The translations under genes were made by a program, and so were the position numbers. Positions 24,573 through 35,481 of a stretch of DNA of 64,000 nucleotides are shown in pieces (position 1 is the first letter of the stretch; the number at the start of each line of letters is the position of its first letter). Source of the DNA: Prauserella isguenensis (GTDB taxonomy: Bacteria; Actinomycetota; Actinomycetes; Mycobacteriales; Pseudonocardiaceae); contig NZ_JACHWU010000001.1 of assembly GCF_014191605.1 (NCBI RefSeq), forward strand, positions 1,116,001-1,180,000, in the 5' to 3' direction. Under the pieces are notes generated by a model, which was given only the letters and a program-made list of their open reading frames with translations, was not told the origin of the DNA and did not search any database.

Positions 24573-24640
24573 CGCAGAGCCTTTGACGCAGAGCCTTTGA
24601 CACAGAGCCTTTGACGCAAAGCCTTTGACGCAGAGCCTCC
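24571..24640 (+). repeat. 14-bp tandem repeat, five copies
   Basis: Unit GACGCAGAGCCTTT at 24571, 24585, 24599 (one change), 24613 (one change) and 24627 (end degenerate). It begins on the stop codon of the preceding gene. Confidence 0.9.
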
Positions 24641-24698
24641 GCGCTCCAGGGGCGCTCTTTCGCCCGTAGCGGCGCTCCTTCGGGGAACCGCCGACAGC

Positions 24699-24736
24699 GA
24701 AACGCCGGGTGGGTCACGTGACCCACCCGGCGTTTC
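24699..24736. terminator. Perfect 38-bp palindrome, bidirectional terminator
   Basis: Arm GAAACGCCGGGTGGGTCAC (24699-24717) is followed immediately by its exact reverse complement (24718-24736). It lies between the converging small gene (ends 24572) and metH (ends 24828) and would end transcription from both sides. Confidence 0.8.
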
Positions 24737-24827
24737 CGGCTGATCGGAACCGGAACTCAGCGGCCCGGCCCGGCCGCGCCGGCTACCCGGACGTACGGCG
24801 CAGCGGCCGTGTTCGCCGGCCCGAGGA

Positions 24828-28556
<3,729 letters not shown>

Positions 28557-28574
28557 GCCCTGCCTTCCTGGTCG

Positions 28575-28652
28575 GAAGGCGTCCTTGGAGGTTCTCACCG
28601 AGCGTGGCGGACCGCCCCCTGCCACTGGCAGCCCGTTGCAACGCCTCTCGGC
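28575..28652 (-). promoter_or_regulatory. S-adenosylhomocysteine (SAH) riboswitch of metH
   Basis: Read on the minus strand, the leader contains CCGAGAGGCGTTGCAACGGG (5' end at 28651), which matches the conserved SAH-riboswitch core. P1 is CCGAG (28651-28647) with CTCGG further on. The pseudoknot is AGGCGT (28646-28641) with ACGCCT (28582-28577). ACGCCT overlaps CCTTCC (28579-28574), which can otherwise pair with the ribosome site GGAAGG (28568-28563). Ligand binding should therefore free the ribosome site and turn metH on. A -10-like TAGGCT (28665-28660) would start transcription right at the aptamer. Confidence 0.8.
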
Positions 28653-28795
28653 ACACCCCAGCCTAAGGTGTCCCCGGCCTGTGGTCGCGAGCGTTTTGCG
28701 AGGAAGCTCACCGCTCGGTTGACCTCGGCCGCCCGGCGCGCCTCTGAAACGCCCGATCGACTCTGAAACACCCCGTCGACCCGGGGACGTGAAAC

Positions 28796-28837
28796 GACAA
28801 CGCCGGGCGGCCCGTGATGGGCTTGCCCGGCGTTGTC
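28796..28837 (-). terminator. Terminator of tRNA-Ser(GGA)
   Basis: GACAACGCCGGGC (28796-28808) pairs with GCCCGGCGTTGTC (28825-28837); the loop contains a further GCCC/GGGC pairing. It lies 7 bases past the tRNA 3' end on the minus strand. Confidence 0.75.
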
Positions 28838-28843
28838 GACTGG

Positions 28844-28929
28844 CGGAGGATACGGGATTCGAACCCGTGAGGGCTATTAACCCAACACGATTTCCAATCG
28901 TGCGCCTTAGGCCGCTCGGCCAATCCTCC
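28844..28929 (-). tRNA. tRNA-Ser (anticodon GGA)
   Basis: On the minus strand GGAGGAT (5' acceptor, 28929-28923) pairs with ATCCTCC (28851-28845), discriminator G at 28844. The anticodon loop TTGGAAA gives GGA (28895-28893), reading UCC and UCU. A long variable arm and GTTCGAATCC T-loop confirm a class II tRNA-Ser. CCA is not encoded. Confidence 0.95.
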
Positions 28930-29019
28930 GCGGAAAAGGGTACAGGACTGCGAGTGACCGCTGATAACGGGTCTGAGCTGCGGCGACCGGACCCGCCGTT
29001 CGGGCCGCTGCGGCGGCGG

Positions 29020-29679
29020 TCACGTCGTGGGCGGGCCGTCGGCACCGAGTAGCGGCAGGCACGGCTCCAGGCCGTCGATCGCCACGTCGACGCTCCGGTG
29101 GCGTTCCCACGCCTCGCGGGTGAGCACGAAGCGGTGGCCGATGCGGCGGCGGCCGAGGACGGCGTGGCGGGCGGTGCCGTCGTCGGCGTAGCCGAGCCGG
29201 CGCGACACGGCCGCCGACGCCGGGTTGTCGTCGAAAGACTCCGAACGGGCGACCTCCGCCCCCAGCCCTGCGAACGCCAGGTGCAGCGCCGCGGCGCGCA
29301 TCTCCGTGCCGATGCCCTTGCCCTGGTGGTCACGCCCGAGCCACGAGCCGCTGCCGACCTGGCGGGTGACGGCGAACTCCGTGGCCTCGAGGGCCTGCAT
29401 GCCGGCGACGGTGCCGTTCCACAACACGGTCAGCGGCAGCGCCCACGTGTCCGGGGAGAGCTCGCCCCGCATGCGGTAGTGGTGCTGCACCACGGACCGG
29501 GCGACGACGTCGGGCGGTGCCTCGGTGAACGGATGCAGGAACGGCATGGTGCCGGGCTCGTGGATGCCGGCCGCGGCGAGCTCGGCGAGGGCGGCCAGCT
29601 GGTCGTCGTCGGGCAGCCGCAGCTCGAGGCGCGGCGTGCGCACCCGCAACCCCAGGAGCGGGAAGTGGTCGGCCAGCAT
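29020..29679 (-). CDS. GNAT-family N-acetyltransferase (RimJ/RimL type)
   Basis: A 219-residue acetyltransferase. [16 protein letters not shown] is the usual RimJ/RimL start. The acetyl-CoA-binding loop is [13 protein letters not shown] at about residues 116-128, followed by the A-L-H-L-A-F helix and the [13 protein letters not shown] motif. It probably acetylates a protein N-terminus or a small amine; the target is unknown. A single gene, separated from the downstream tRNA by about 90 bases. Confidence 0.85.
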   Translation of the reverse strand: MLADHFPLLGLRVRTPRLELRLPDDDQLAALAELAAAGIHEPGTMPFLHPFTEAPPDVVARSVVQHHYRMRGELSPDTWALPLTVLWNGTVAGMQALEATEFAVTRQVGSGSWLGRDHQGKGIGTEMRAAALHLAFAGLGAEVARSESFDDNPASAAVSRRLGYADDGTARHAVLGRRRIGHRFVLTREAWERHRSVDVAIDGLEPCLPLLGADGPPTT

Positions 29680-29770
29680 GCCGTCAGTATCGCCCCGCCG
29701 TCCACCGATGTCCGTCGGATACGCACCGTGACCGCACGGTCTGCCCGGGTGGGTCCGTCAGGCGCCCCCA

Positions 29771-29804
29771 GGCACCTCGGGGCGTTCGACGCCGTCAAGG
29801 TGCC
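29771..29804. repeat. Imperfect copy of the dispersed palindromic repeat
   Basis: GGCACCTCGGGGCG (29771-29784), TTCGA, then CGCCGTCAAGGTGCC to 29804. Outer arms GGCACCT/AGGTGCC pair exactly. It fits the consensus of the copies at 46684 and 60868 and lies in the spacer between the acetyltransferase and TrkA genes. Confidence 0.55.
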
Positions 29805-29837
29805 CCGGGGACATCCCGTCCTCCGCAAGACGGTTAC

Positions 29838-30545
29838 TCAGCGTGGGGGTGTCGACGTCAGGTTGGCGAAGGCCTCCACCTGGCTCCGGCGGCCCGCCAC
29901 CACGAGGAGGTCGTGGCGCTCGACGGCGCTCTCCTGCGTGGCATACGTGAACTTCTCGCCGGGCCGCTTGATGCCCACGACCGTGACGCCGTACCGCTTG
30001 CGGATCGACGTCTGCCCCAGCGGCACGCCCAGCACCGCGTCGGGTGCCGTCGTCTTCACGAGCGCGTAGTCGTCCTCGAACTCGATGTAGTCGAGCATCC
30101 GTCCCGTCACGAGGTGAGCCACGCGTTCGCCCATGTCGTGTTCGGGCAGGACGACGTGGTGGGCGCCGACACGTTCGAGGATCCGCCGGTGCCGCTTGCT
30201 CGTCGCCTTCGCCCAGATGTGGGGGATGCCGAAGTCGGCGATGACCGACGTCGTCAGGATGCTCGCCTCCATGTCGTTGCCGATGCCGACGACGGCACGT
30301 TGGAAGTCGGGCACCCCGAGCTGGACCAGCGCGTCGGGATCCGTCGTGTCCGCAACGGCCGCGTGCGTCAGCTCGTCCGCGAAATGCTGCACGAGCTTGG
30401 GGTCACGATCCAGCCCCAGCACCTCGAACCCGCTCGCGATCAGCTCCAGCGCCAGCGAGCCGCCGAACCGACCGAGCCCGATGACCACGACGCGGTTGAC
30501 GTCGTGGGACGTCCGCGGCGCGTTCCTGCTCGCCCACCTAGCCAA
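29838..30545 (-). CDS. TrkA-family potassium uptake regulator (RCK protein)
   Basis: A 235-residue protein with an N-terminal RCK_N Rossmann domain (V-V-V-I-G-L-G-R-F-G-G-S-L, acidic end L-G-L-D-R-D) and a C-terminal RCK_C domain from about residue 150 (M-L-D-Y-I-E-F-E-D-D-Y). It binds nucleotides and gates the TrkH/KtrB channel encoded just upstream. The start is uncertain: the TTG at 30545 overlaps the TrkH stop by eight bases and is the only start codon before the Rossmann strand in this frame. The operon is trkH then this gene. Confidence 0.85.
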   Translation of the reverse strand: MARWASRNAPRTSHDVNRVVVIGLGRFGGSLALELIASGFEVLGLDRDPKLVQHFADELTHAAVADTTDPDALVQLGVPDFQRAVVGIGNDMEASILTTSVIADFGIPHIWAKATSKRHRRILERVGAHHVVLPEHDMGERVAHLVTGRMLDYIEFEDDYALVKTTAPDAVLGVPLGQTSIRKRYGVTVVGIKRPGEKFTYATQESAVERHDLLVVAGRRSQVEAFANLTSTPPR

Positions 30546-31910
30546 CGATCGGCCTCTCTTCCGGAAGTTCGTACCGACGGGAACGGTCCCGCAACGCCAG
30601 CGCCGAAGCCAGCGTGATCGGGCCGACGCGTCCCAGGAACATGAGCAGTGACAGCACGAGGTGGCCGGCCGTGCCCACGTCGGCGGTGATGCCGGTGGAC
30701 AGTCCGACCGTCGCGAACGCCGAGATCACCTCGAACAGCACCTGCTCGAGGCGGAACGGCGTCAACGCCAACAGTGCCAACGTGCTCAGCATGACCGCCG
30801 CGACGCTGAGCAGCACCACGGTCAGCGCCTGCCGCTGCACCAGCGCAGGGATCTTGCGGCCGAAGGCGTGCGCCGACGGCTCACCCTTGATCTCCGAGTA
30901 GATGACGAACGCCAGCAGCGCGAACGTCGTCACCTTGATGCCGCCCGCCGTGCCCGCACTGCCGCCGCCGATGAACATCAGGATGTCATTGACCAGCAAC
31001 GTCCCCGATTCCATCTCGCCGACGTCGACGCTGTTGAACCCGGCCGTCCGCGGCATCGCGCCGTGGAACGCACCCGCCAGCAGCTTTCCCGCGAGGCCGA
31101 AGCCGCCGAGCGTCTCCGGGTTGTTCCACTCGGCGATCGTGATGACGACGACGCCGATGCCCAGCAGCACGCTCGTCGTCAGCAGCGTCAGCTTGGCGTG
31201 CATCGACCACCGGCGCACCTCGTCTCCGCGGCGGCGCGGCCGCCGATGCCGCCACAGCTCCAGCCACACGGGGAATCCCAGCCCGCCCGCCAGCATCGCG
31301 AACATGATCGGCAGGCAGATCCACGCGTCGGTCGCGAACCCCATGAGGCTGTCGCTGTACAGGGCGAACCCGGCGTTGTTGAACGCCGAGATCGCGTGAA
31401 CACGCCGTGGTAGGCCGCCCGCCCGGCCTCGTAGCCGTAGCCGGTGGCGAACCGGACCGCGAGCAGCGTCGCGATGATCAGCTCGAGCAGCAGCGACACC
31501 GTGATGACGCCGCGCACCACGCGCCGCACGTCGCCGAGCTCGAGCGCCTTCGTCTCCGCCTGCGCCGTCAGTCGCATCCGCAGTCCGAACCGCCGCGACA
31601 CGAGCAGTCCCAGCAGGGACGCCGTCGTCATGATGCCGATGCCGCCGAGCTGGATCAGCCCGAGAATGACCACCTCGCCGAACGTGGACCAGTGCTCCGG
31701 CGTGTCCACGACGATCAGCCCGGTGACGCACAGCGCCGACACCGAGGTGAACAGTGCTTCGACGAGACCGGTCGGCTCGCCGGACTCGGCCGCTGAGGGC
31801 AGTGCGAGCAGCGCCGTCCCGCACGCGACGACGACCGCGAACCCCGCGACGACGACACGCGCGGGCTGGCGCCAGCTCGGCAGCAGACGGGTCAGTAAGC
31901 GGCCGAGCAC
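30538..31910 (-). pseudogene. TrkH-family potassium uptake channel, interrupted by a one-base frameshift
   Basis: Two overlapping frames together give a whole TrkH/KtrB protein of about 457 residues. The first runs from the GTG at 31910, one base past the gnd stop, to A-A-Y-H-G-V-F-T near 31398. The second continues A-I-S-A-F-N-N-A-G-F-A-L to the stop at 30538. One C is missing between 31397 and 31398: restoring GTGTTCCACGCG gives the family sequence G-V-F-H-A-I-S-A-F-N-N-A-G. Selectivity loops are otherwise intact (A-L-C-V-T-G-L, F-N-N-A-G, P-R-T-A-G-F-N, T-V-G-L-S). A sequencing error or a recent mutation are both possible. There is no slippery heptamer at the site, so programmed frameshifting is unlikely. 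Confidence 0.8.
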
Positions 31911-31911
31911 C

Positions 31912-33351
31912 TCACGCGGGGTGTTCGGGACGGCCGTCGGCGGCCCACTCGGTGTGGAACGCGCCGTCGGCGTCGACACGCCGGTAGGTATGGGCGCCGA
32001 AGAAGTCGCGCTGCCCCTGGACGAGCGCAGCGGGAAGCCGGTCGGCGCGCAGCGCGTCGTAGTAGGCCAGCGCGGTCGAGAAACCCGGCGTCGGAATGCC
32101 GAGTCGCACCGCGGTTTGGACCACCGACCGCCACGAGTCCTGCGCGTCCTCGACGGCCTTGCGGAAGCCGCCGCTGGTCAGCAGCGTCGGCAGGCCCGGT
32201 TCGTCGGCGTAGGCGGCGCGGATGTCGTCGAGGAAGCGTGCCCTGATGATGCAGCCGCCGCGCCAGATCGAGGCGACCTTCCCGAGGTCGATGTCCCAGC
32301 CGTACTCGGCCGCGCCCGCGAGGATCTGGTTGAAACCCTGTGCGTAGGCGACCACTTTGGACGCGTACAGCGCCTGCTCGACGTCGTCGGCGAACCGCTC
32401 GGCCTCGGAGCCGGACAGTCGGGCGCGGGTCGGACCGGCCAGGCCTCGGGTGGCCGAGCGCAGGTCGGCGTGCCCGGACAGCGACCTGGCGAAGGTTGCC
32501 TCGGCGATGCCGGTGATCGGTTCGCCCAGGTCGAGTCCGATCTGGACCGTCCAGCGGCCGGTGCCCTTCTGCTCGGCCTCGTCGGCCACGACGTCGACGA
32601 ACGGCTTGCCCGTCGCGGCGTCGGTGTGCCCGAGGACCTCGGCGGTGATCTCGATCAGATACGACTCGAGCCGCCCGGTGTTCCAGGTGCGGAAGACGTC
32701 CGCGATCTGCGCCGGTTCGTACCCGAGCGCGCCGCGGAGCAGGTCGAACGACTCCGCGATGAGCTGCATGTCCGAGTACTCGATGCCGTTGTGGACCATC
32801 TTGACGAAGTGGCCCGCGCCGTCCTCGCCGACGTGGGTGCAGCACGGCTCGCCGTCCACGTGCGCCGAGATGCTCTCCAGGAGCGGACCGAGCGAGGCGT
32901 ACGACTCGGCGGAACCGCCCGGCATGATGCTCGGCCCGTGCAGCGCCCCCTCCTCGCCGCCGGACACGCCGGTGCCGACGAAGTGCAGACCACGCTCACG
33001 CAGCGCGGCCTCGCGACGGCGGGTGTCGGCGAAGTGCGCGTTTCCCGCGTCCACGATGACGTCGCCCTCGTCGAGCAGCGGTGCGAACTCCTCGATCACG
33101 GCGTCCGTCGGCCCACCGGCCTTGACCATGACGACCAGTTTTCGCGGGCGCTCCAGCGCGTCGACGAACTCACGCGCCGAATAGGTCGGCACGAAGTCGC
33201 CTTCGTCGCCGAACTGGTCGATCAGCTCTTGGGTTCGGGTTTCGGACCGGTTGTGCAGGGCGACGGTGTGTCCGCGCCGGGCGAGGTTGCGCGCCAGATT
33301 CCGCCCCATCACGGCGAGTCCGGTCACGCCGATATCGGCCTTCTTCGTCAT
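31912..33351 (-). CDS. gnd: 6-phosphogluconate dehydrogenase, decarboxylating
   Basis: A 479-residue pentose-phosphate enzyme that oxidises 6-phosphogluconate to ribulose 5-phosphate with release of CO2 and NADPH. The Rossmann motif G-V-T-G-L-A-V-M-G-R-N-L-A is at residues 8-20, N-R-S-E at 35-38 favours NADP, G-V-S-G-G-E-E-G-A is at about 130-138, and the signature M-V-H-N-G-I-E-Y-S-D-M-Q-L-I at about 183-196. Full length and the long-chain form. The ATG at 33351 replaces the longer open frame. The downstream trkH begins one base past its stop, so the two are probably co-transcribed. Confidence 0.95.
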   Translation of the reverse strand: MTKKADIGVTGLAVMGRNLARNLARRGHTVALHNRSETRTQELIDQFGDEGDFVPTYSAREFVDALERPRKLVVMVKAGGPTDAVIEEFAPLLDEGDVIVDAGNAHFADTRRREAALRERGLHFVGTGVSGGEEGALHGPSIMPGGSAESYASLGPLLESISAHVDGEPCCTHVGEDGAGHFVKMVHNGIEYSDMQLIAESFDLLRGALGYEPAQIADVFRTWNTGRLESYLIEITAEVLGHTDAATGKPFVDVVADEAEQKGTGRWTVQIGLDLGEPITGIAEATFARSLSGHADLRSATRGLAGPTRARLSGSEAERFADDVEQALYASKVVAYAQGFNQILAGAAEYGWDIDLGKVASIWRGGCIIRARFLDDIRAAYADEPGLPTLLTSGGFRKAVEDAQDSWRSVVQTAVRLGIPTPGFSTALAYYDALRADRLPAALVQGQRDFFGAHTYRRVDADGAFHTEWAADGRPEHPA

Positions 33352-33417
33352 GGGGCCAACCCTACGCCGACCTCCTGCTTTGGGGCAGCGGCGAGAAAAG
33401 GTAACGTTCACCCCGCC

Positions 33418-34275
33418 ATGGCCAGCACCGTGACCTCTCGCCGCAAGCAACTCGGCAACGAGTTGCGGCATGCGCGCACCAATTCGGGGATGACCCAGCA
33501 GCAGGTGGCGGCGATCCTCGGCTGCACGCAGGGCAAGGTCAACAAGATCGAATCGGGTGCCGTCGGCGCCAAGCTCGGCGATGTCCGGACCATGATCGAT
33601 GCCTACGGCGTCTCCGGCGAGGAGGCCGACACGCTGCTGAACCTGGCGCGTGCCGCAGCCGGGCAGCGCGGCCACTGGTCCGGCTACCGCTCGGTGGTGC
33701 CGCACTGGTTCCGTACCTTCACCGACCTCGAACCCGCCGCCGCCGAGATCATGACGTGGCACGGCGAGCGCATCCCCGGGCCACTGCAGTCCGAGCACTA
33801 CATGCTCAAGCAGTTCACGGAGTTCGGTTCCGGCGACATCACTTCGCTCGTGCGAGCGCGCCTCGATCGCAAAGCGGTCTTCGACCAGGAACAGCCGCCG
33901 TACTACCGGTTCATCCTGTCGGAATCGGCGTTGCGCAGGGCGCCGGGCGGGCGCTCACCCGGCGTGATGCTCGACCAGATGGAACACCTTCTCGAGCTGG
34001 ACAAGCGGGGGCGTGTCTACATCCACGTGCTGCCGTTCGACGCGAAGCTCGCGGCCGTACCCAACGACTTCACGATCATGCGCTTCCCGGACCGCACCCG
34101 TGACTTCGTCTACGTCGAGCACTCCGCGGGCGGCATCTACCTCGACGACATGAAGGACTTCCAGATCTTCGTCGACTCGTGGGACCGGCTGCGGGGCGCC
34201 GCGCTGGAACGGGGCGAGACGCGGGAGTTCGTCCAGGACATGGCCGCGCACTACCGCTCCCAGTTGGTCACCTGA
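33418..34275 (+). CDS. XRE-family regulator with DUF5753-type effector domain
   Basis: A 285-residue protein. Residues 8-65 are a helix-turn-helix (L-G-N-E-L-R-H-A-R-T-N-S-G-M-T-Q-Q-Q-V-A, then C-T-Q-G-K-V-N-K-I-E-S-G). The rest, from about 95 to 280, is the DUF5753 domain with E-Q-P-P-Y-Y-R-F-I-L-S-E-S-A-L-R and Y-V-E-H-S-A-G-G. This pair of domains defines a very large actinomycete regulator family that usually works with a nearby DUF397 protein in development and antibiotic control. The cognate DUF397 gene lies at 34905, with one small gene between. It is divergent from gnd with a 66-base spacer. Confidence 0.9.
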   Translation: MASTVTSRRKQLGNELRHARTNSGMTQQQVAAILGCTQGKVNKIESGAVGAKLGDVRTMIDAYGVSGEEADTLLNLARAAAGQRGHWSGYRSVVPHWFRTFTDLEPAAAEIMTWHGERIPGPLQSEHYMLKQFTEFGSGDITSLVRARLDRKAVFDQEQPPYYRFILSESALRRAPGGRSPGVMLDQMEHLLELDKRGRVYIHVLPFDAKLAAVPNDFTIMRFPDRTRDFVYVEHSAGGIYLDDMKDFQIFVDSWDRLRGAALERGETREFVQDMAAHYRSQLVT

Positions 34276-34332
34276 GTCGTCGGTGTGCGGCGGCCGGGCG
34301 TGGGCCGCGGGTGGGGAGCGCCGGCGGCGTGC

Positions 34333-34404
34333 GAGTGACTGCCGGCTGTGAGTGACGGGCGGCGCTGTGAGTGACTGCCGCGCTGTGAGTGACGGGTGGC
34401 GGCC
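34333..34404 (+). repeat. Tandem GTGAGTGAC repeat, four units of 17-19 bp
   Basis: GAGTGAC recurs at 34333, 34350, 34369 and 34387, each followed alternately by TGCCGGCT/TGCCGCGCT or GGGCGGCGCT/GGGTGGCGG. It occupies the spacer between the converging XRE gene and the 34423 gene. Confidence 0.8.
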
Positions 34405-34422
34405 CGGGTCGGTGACGGGGTG

Positions 34423-34626
34423 TCAGAGGCGCGAGACGTATCGCGACGTGAGCCTGCGGTCGTCGGCAGCGCCGTCCTGGGGCCGCGGGCGACGGCTGAC
34501 GAGTCCGGGCCCGAACCGCCGGGGCTTGCGCGGCGACGGCAGCACGGGGGCGGGGTCGGTGAGGTCGGACAGGTCCGTCTCCGTGACCGGCGTGTTCGCC
34601 CGGGTCATCTCCAGTCGTACGGCCAT
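34423..34626 (-). CDS. Small basic hypothetical protein between XRE and DUF397 genes
   Basis: A 67-residue protein starting at an ATG with GGGTGGAG six bases upstream. It begins M-A-V-R-L-E-M-T-R-A-N-T-P-V-T-E-T-D-L and ends in an Arg-rich tail R-P-R-P-Q-D-G-A-A-D-D-R-R-L-T-S. No domain recognised. It is likely real because of its ribosome site and position opposite the DUF397 gene, sharing an AT-rich divergent spacer; the coding evidence itself is modest. Confidence 0.45.
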   Translation of the reverse strand: MAVRLEMTRANTPVTETDLSDLTDPAPVLPSPRKPRRFGPGLVSRRPRPQDGAADDRRLTSRYVSRL

Positions 34627-34725
34627 GTGTACTCCACCCCCAAGAGCGCGCGCTGTGTGCGCGTGCGTGCGGACTTGTGGTTCGCCTCTCAGCGGGCGGG
34701 CCGGGGTCGACCTGCCGCCAAGCGT

Positions 34726-34739
34726 TAGGAATAATCCTA
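34726..34739. promoter_or_regulatory. AT-rich palindrome in the DUF397 divergent spacer
   Basis: TAGGA-ATAA-TCCTA, directly followed by GGAGGGGATTAATCAC. It is the most AT-rich stretch for several kilobases. It lies about 100 bases before the 34626 gene start on the minus strand and 165 before DUF397, so it probably carries promoter or operator sequence. Confidence 0.4.
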
Positions 34740-34853
34740 GGAGGGGATTAATCACGGTGTCGACCGGTGTTCGTGAAGTTCCCACGGATGGACGCACGCT
34801 TCGGTCGGTTTGACGCCTGAACACAGGGAGAAACCGGAGAAGCGGCACGAAAT

Positions 34854-34878
34854 CGGACCAGCTCGACGAGCTGGTCCG
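34854..34878. promoter_or_regulatory. Perfect 25-bp palindrome before the DUF397 gene
   Basis: CGGACCAGCTCG, one A at 34866, then CGAGCTGGTCCG. It lies 17 bases before the ribosome site GGAGG of the DUF397 gene. It may be the operator of the nearby XRE regulator, or an RNA hairpin in the 5' leader. Confidence 0.5.
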
Positions 34879-34904
34879 GTGTCGCGACCGGTACGGAGGT
34901 AGAG

Positions 34905-35171
34905 ATGGCCGACCGCACAGTGGAGACGGATTATTACGACCCGGCAACTGTTGTCAGCCGGTTCGACCCGATCAGGTGGCAGAAGTCGTTCGCGAGCGAG
35001 CCTAACGGTGGAAACTGCGTGGAGGTCAATTTCGGGGACACGGGCGGCGACGGCAATGTCGGCGTCCGCGACACCAAGCTCGACGACAGTCCCGTCTTCA
35101 TGTTCACCCGCGGTGAATGGCAGGCGTTCGTGACCGCCGTCAAGGCAGGTCAATTCGATCCGCCCGCCTGA
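34905..35171 (+). CDS. DUF397-domain protein
   Basis: An 88-residue protein. W-Q-K-S-F-A-S-E-P-N-G-G-N-C-V-E-V-N-F at 25-43 and V-G-V-R-D-T-K-L, then F-T-R-G-E-W-Q-A-F-V-T-A-V-K-A-G-Q-F-D are the complete DUF397 pattern (S-x-x-x-G-x-C-V-E-V and V-x-V-R-D-S-K). These small proteins pair with XRE/DUF5753 regulators and modulate them. The ATG at 34905 has GGAGG six bases upstream. The N-terminal 24 residues (Y-Y-D-P-A-T-V-V) are a less usual extension. Confidence 0.9.
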   Translation: MADRTVETDYYDPATVVSRFDPIRWQKSFASEPNGGNCVEVNFGDTGGDGNVGVRDTKLDDSPVFMFTRGEWQAFVTAVKAGQFDPPA

Positions 35172-35252
35172 AACCCGCCTCGCGGCGGTCGGCCCGGCGG
35201 TCTTGACGGACCCCGTTCCGGAGGATCGTCGCCAGGCCGTAGACTTGGAACC

Positions 35253-35336
35253 GGACCCCCGCGGCGTCCACCCTGTGAACCTCCCCAGGGCCGGAAGGCA
35301 GCAAGGATAAGCAGGCTCTGACGGGTGCGGGGGTCC
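35253..35336 (+). ncRNA. ffs: Bacterial small signal recognition particle RNA (4.5S type)
   Basis: The core GGCCGGAAGGCAGCAAGGAT at about 35289-35308 with GAGCAGG-type flank is the highly conserved Ffh-binding domain. The ends GGACCCCCGC (35253) and GCGGGGGTCC (to 35336) pair to close the hairpin. CCCCTTTTT follows as terminator. It lies just before dnaX, a common actinobacterial arrangement. Confidence 0.95.
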
Positions 35337-35481
35337 CCTTTTTGTGCGGACCCCGTACTCGGCCGCCGCCCTGTCACGTGCCCGAGTGCTGGACATGCGG
35401 GGCCGAGCGCAGGACACGGGGCGGGGTGAGTGGGGAGAAGTGCCCGTCGGGGTGTCGGCACCGGCCGGTACGCTCGCTGCC

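Noticed and set aside
2371-24640. CRISPR array
   Set aside because: The repeats at 2371, 21811, 22686, 24571 and 34333 are head-to-tail units without unique spacers, and no cas genes are present.
28557-29333. N-terminal extension of metH to give a 1501-residue protein
   Set aside because: The extension would run through the SAH riboswitch and tRNA-Ser(GGA). The ATG at 28556 has an exact ribosome site and matches the family start.
31350-31450. Programmed ribosomal frameshift in trkH
   Set aside because: The context around 31397 has no slippery heptamer or following hairpin, and TrkH proteins are not known to need one; a lost base is simpler.
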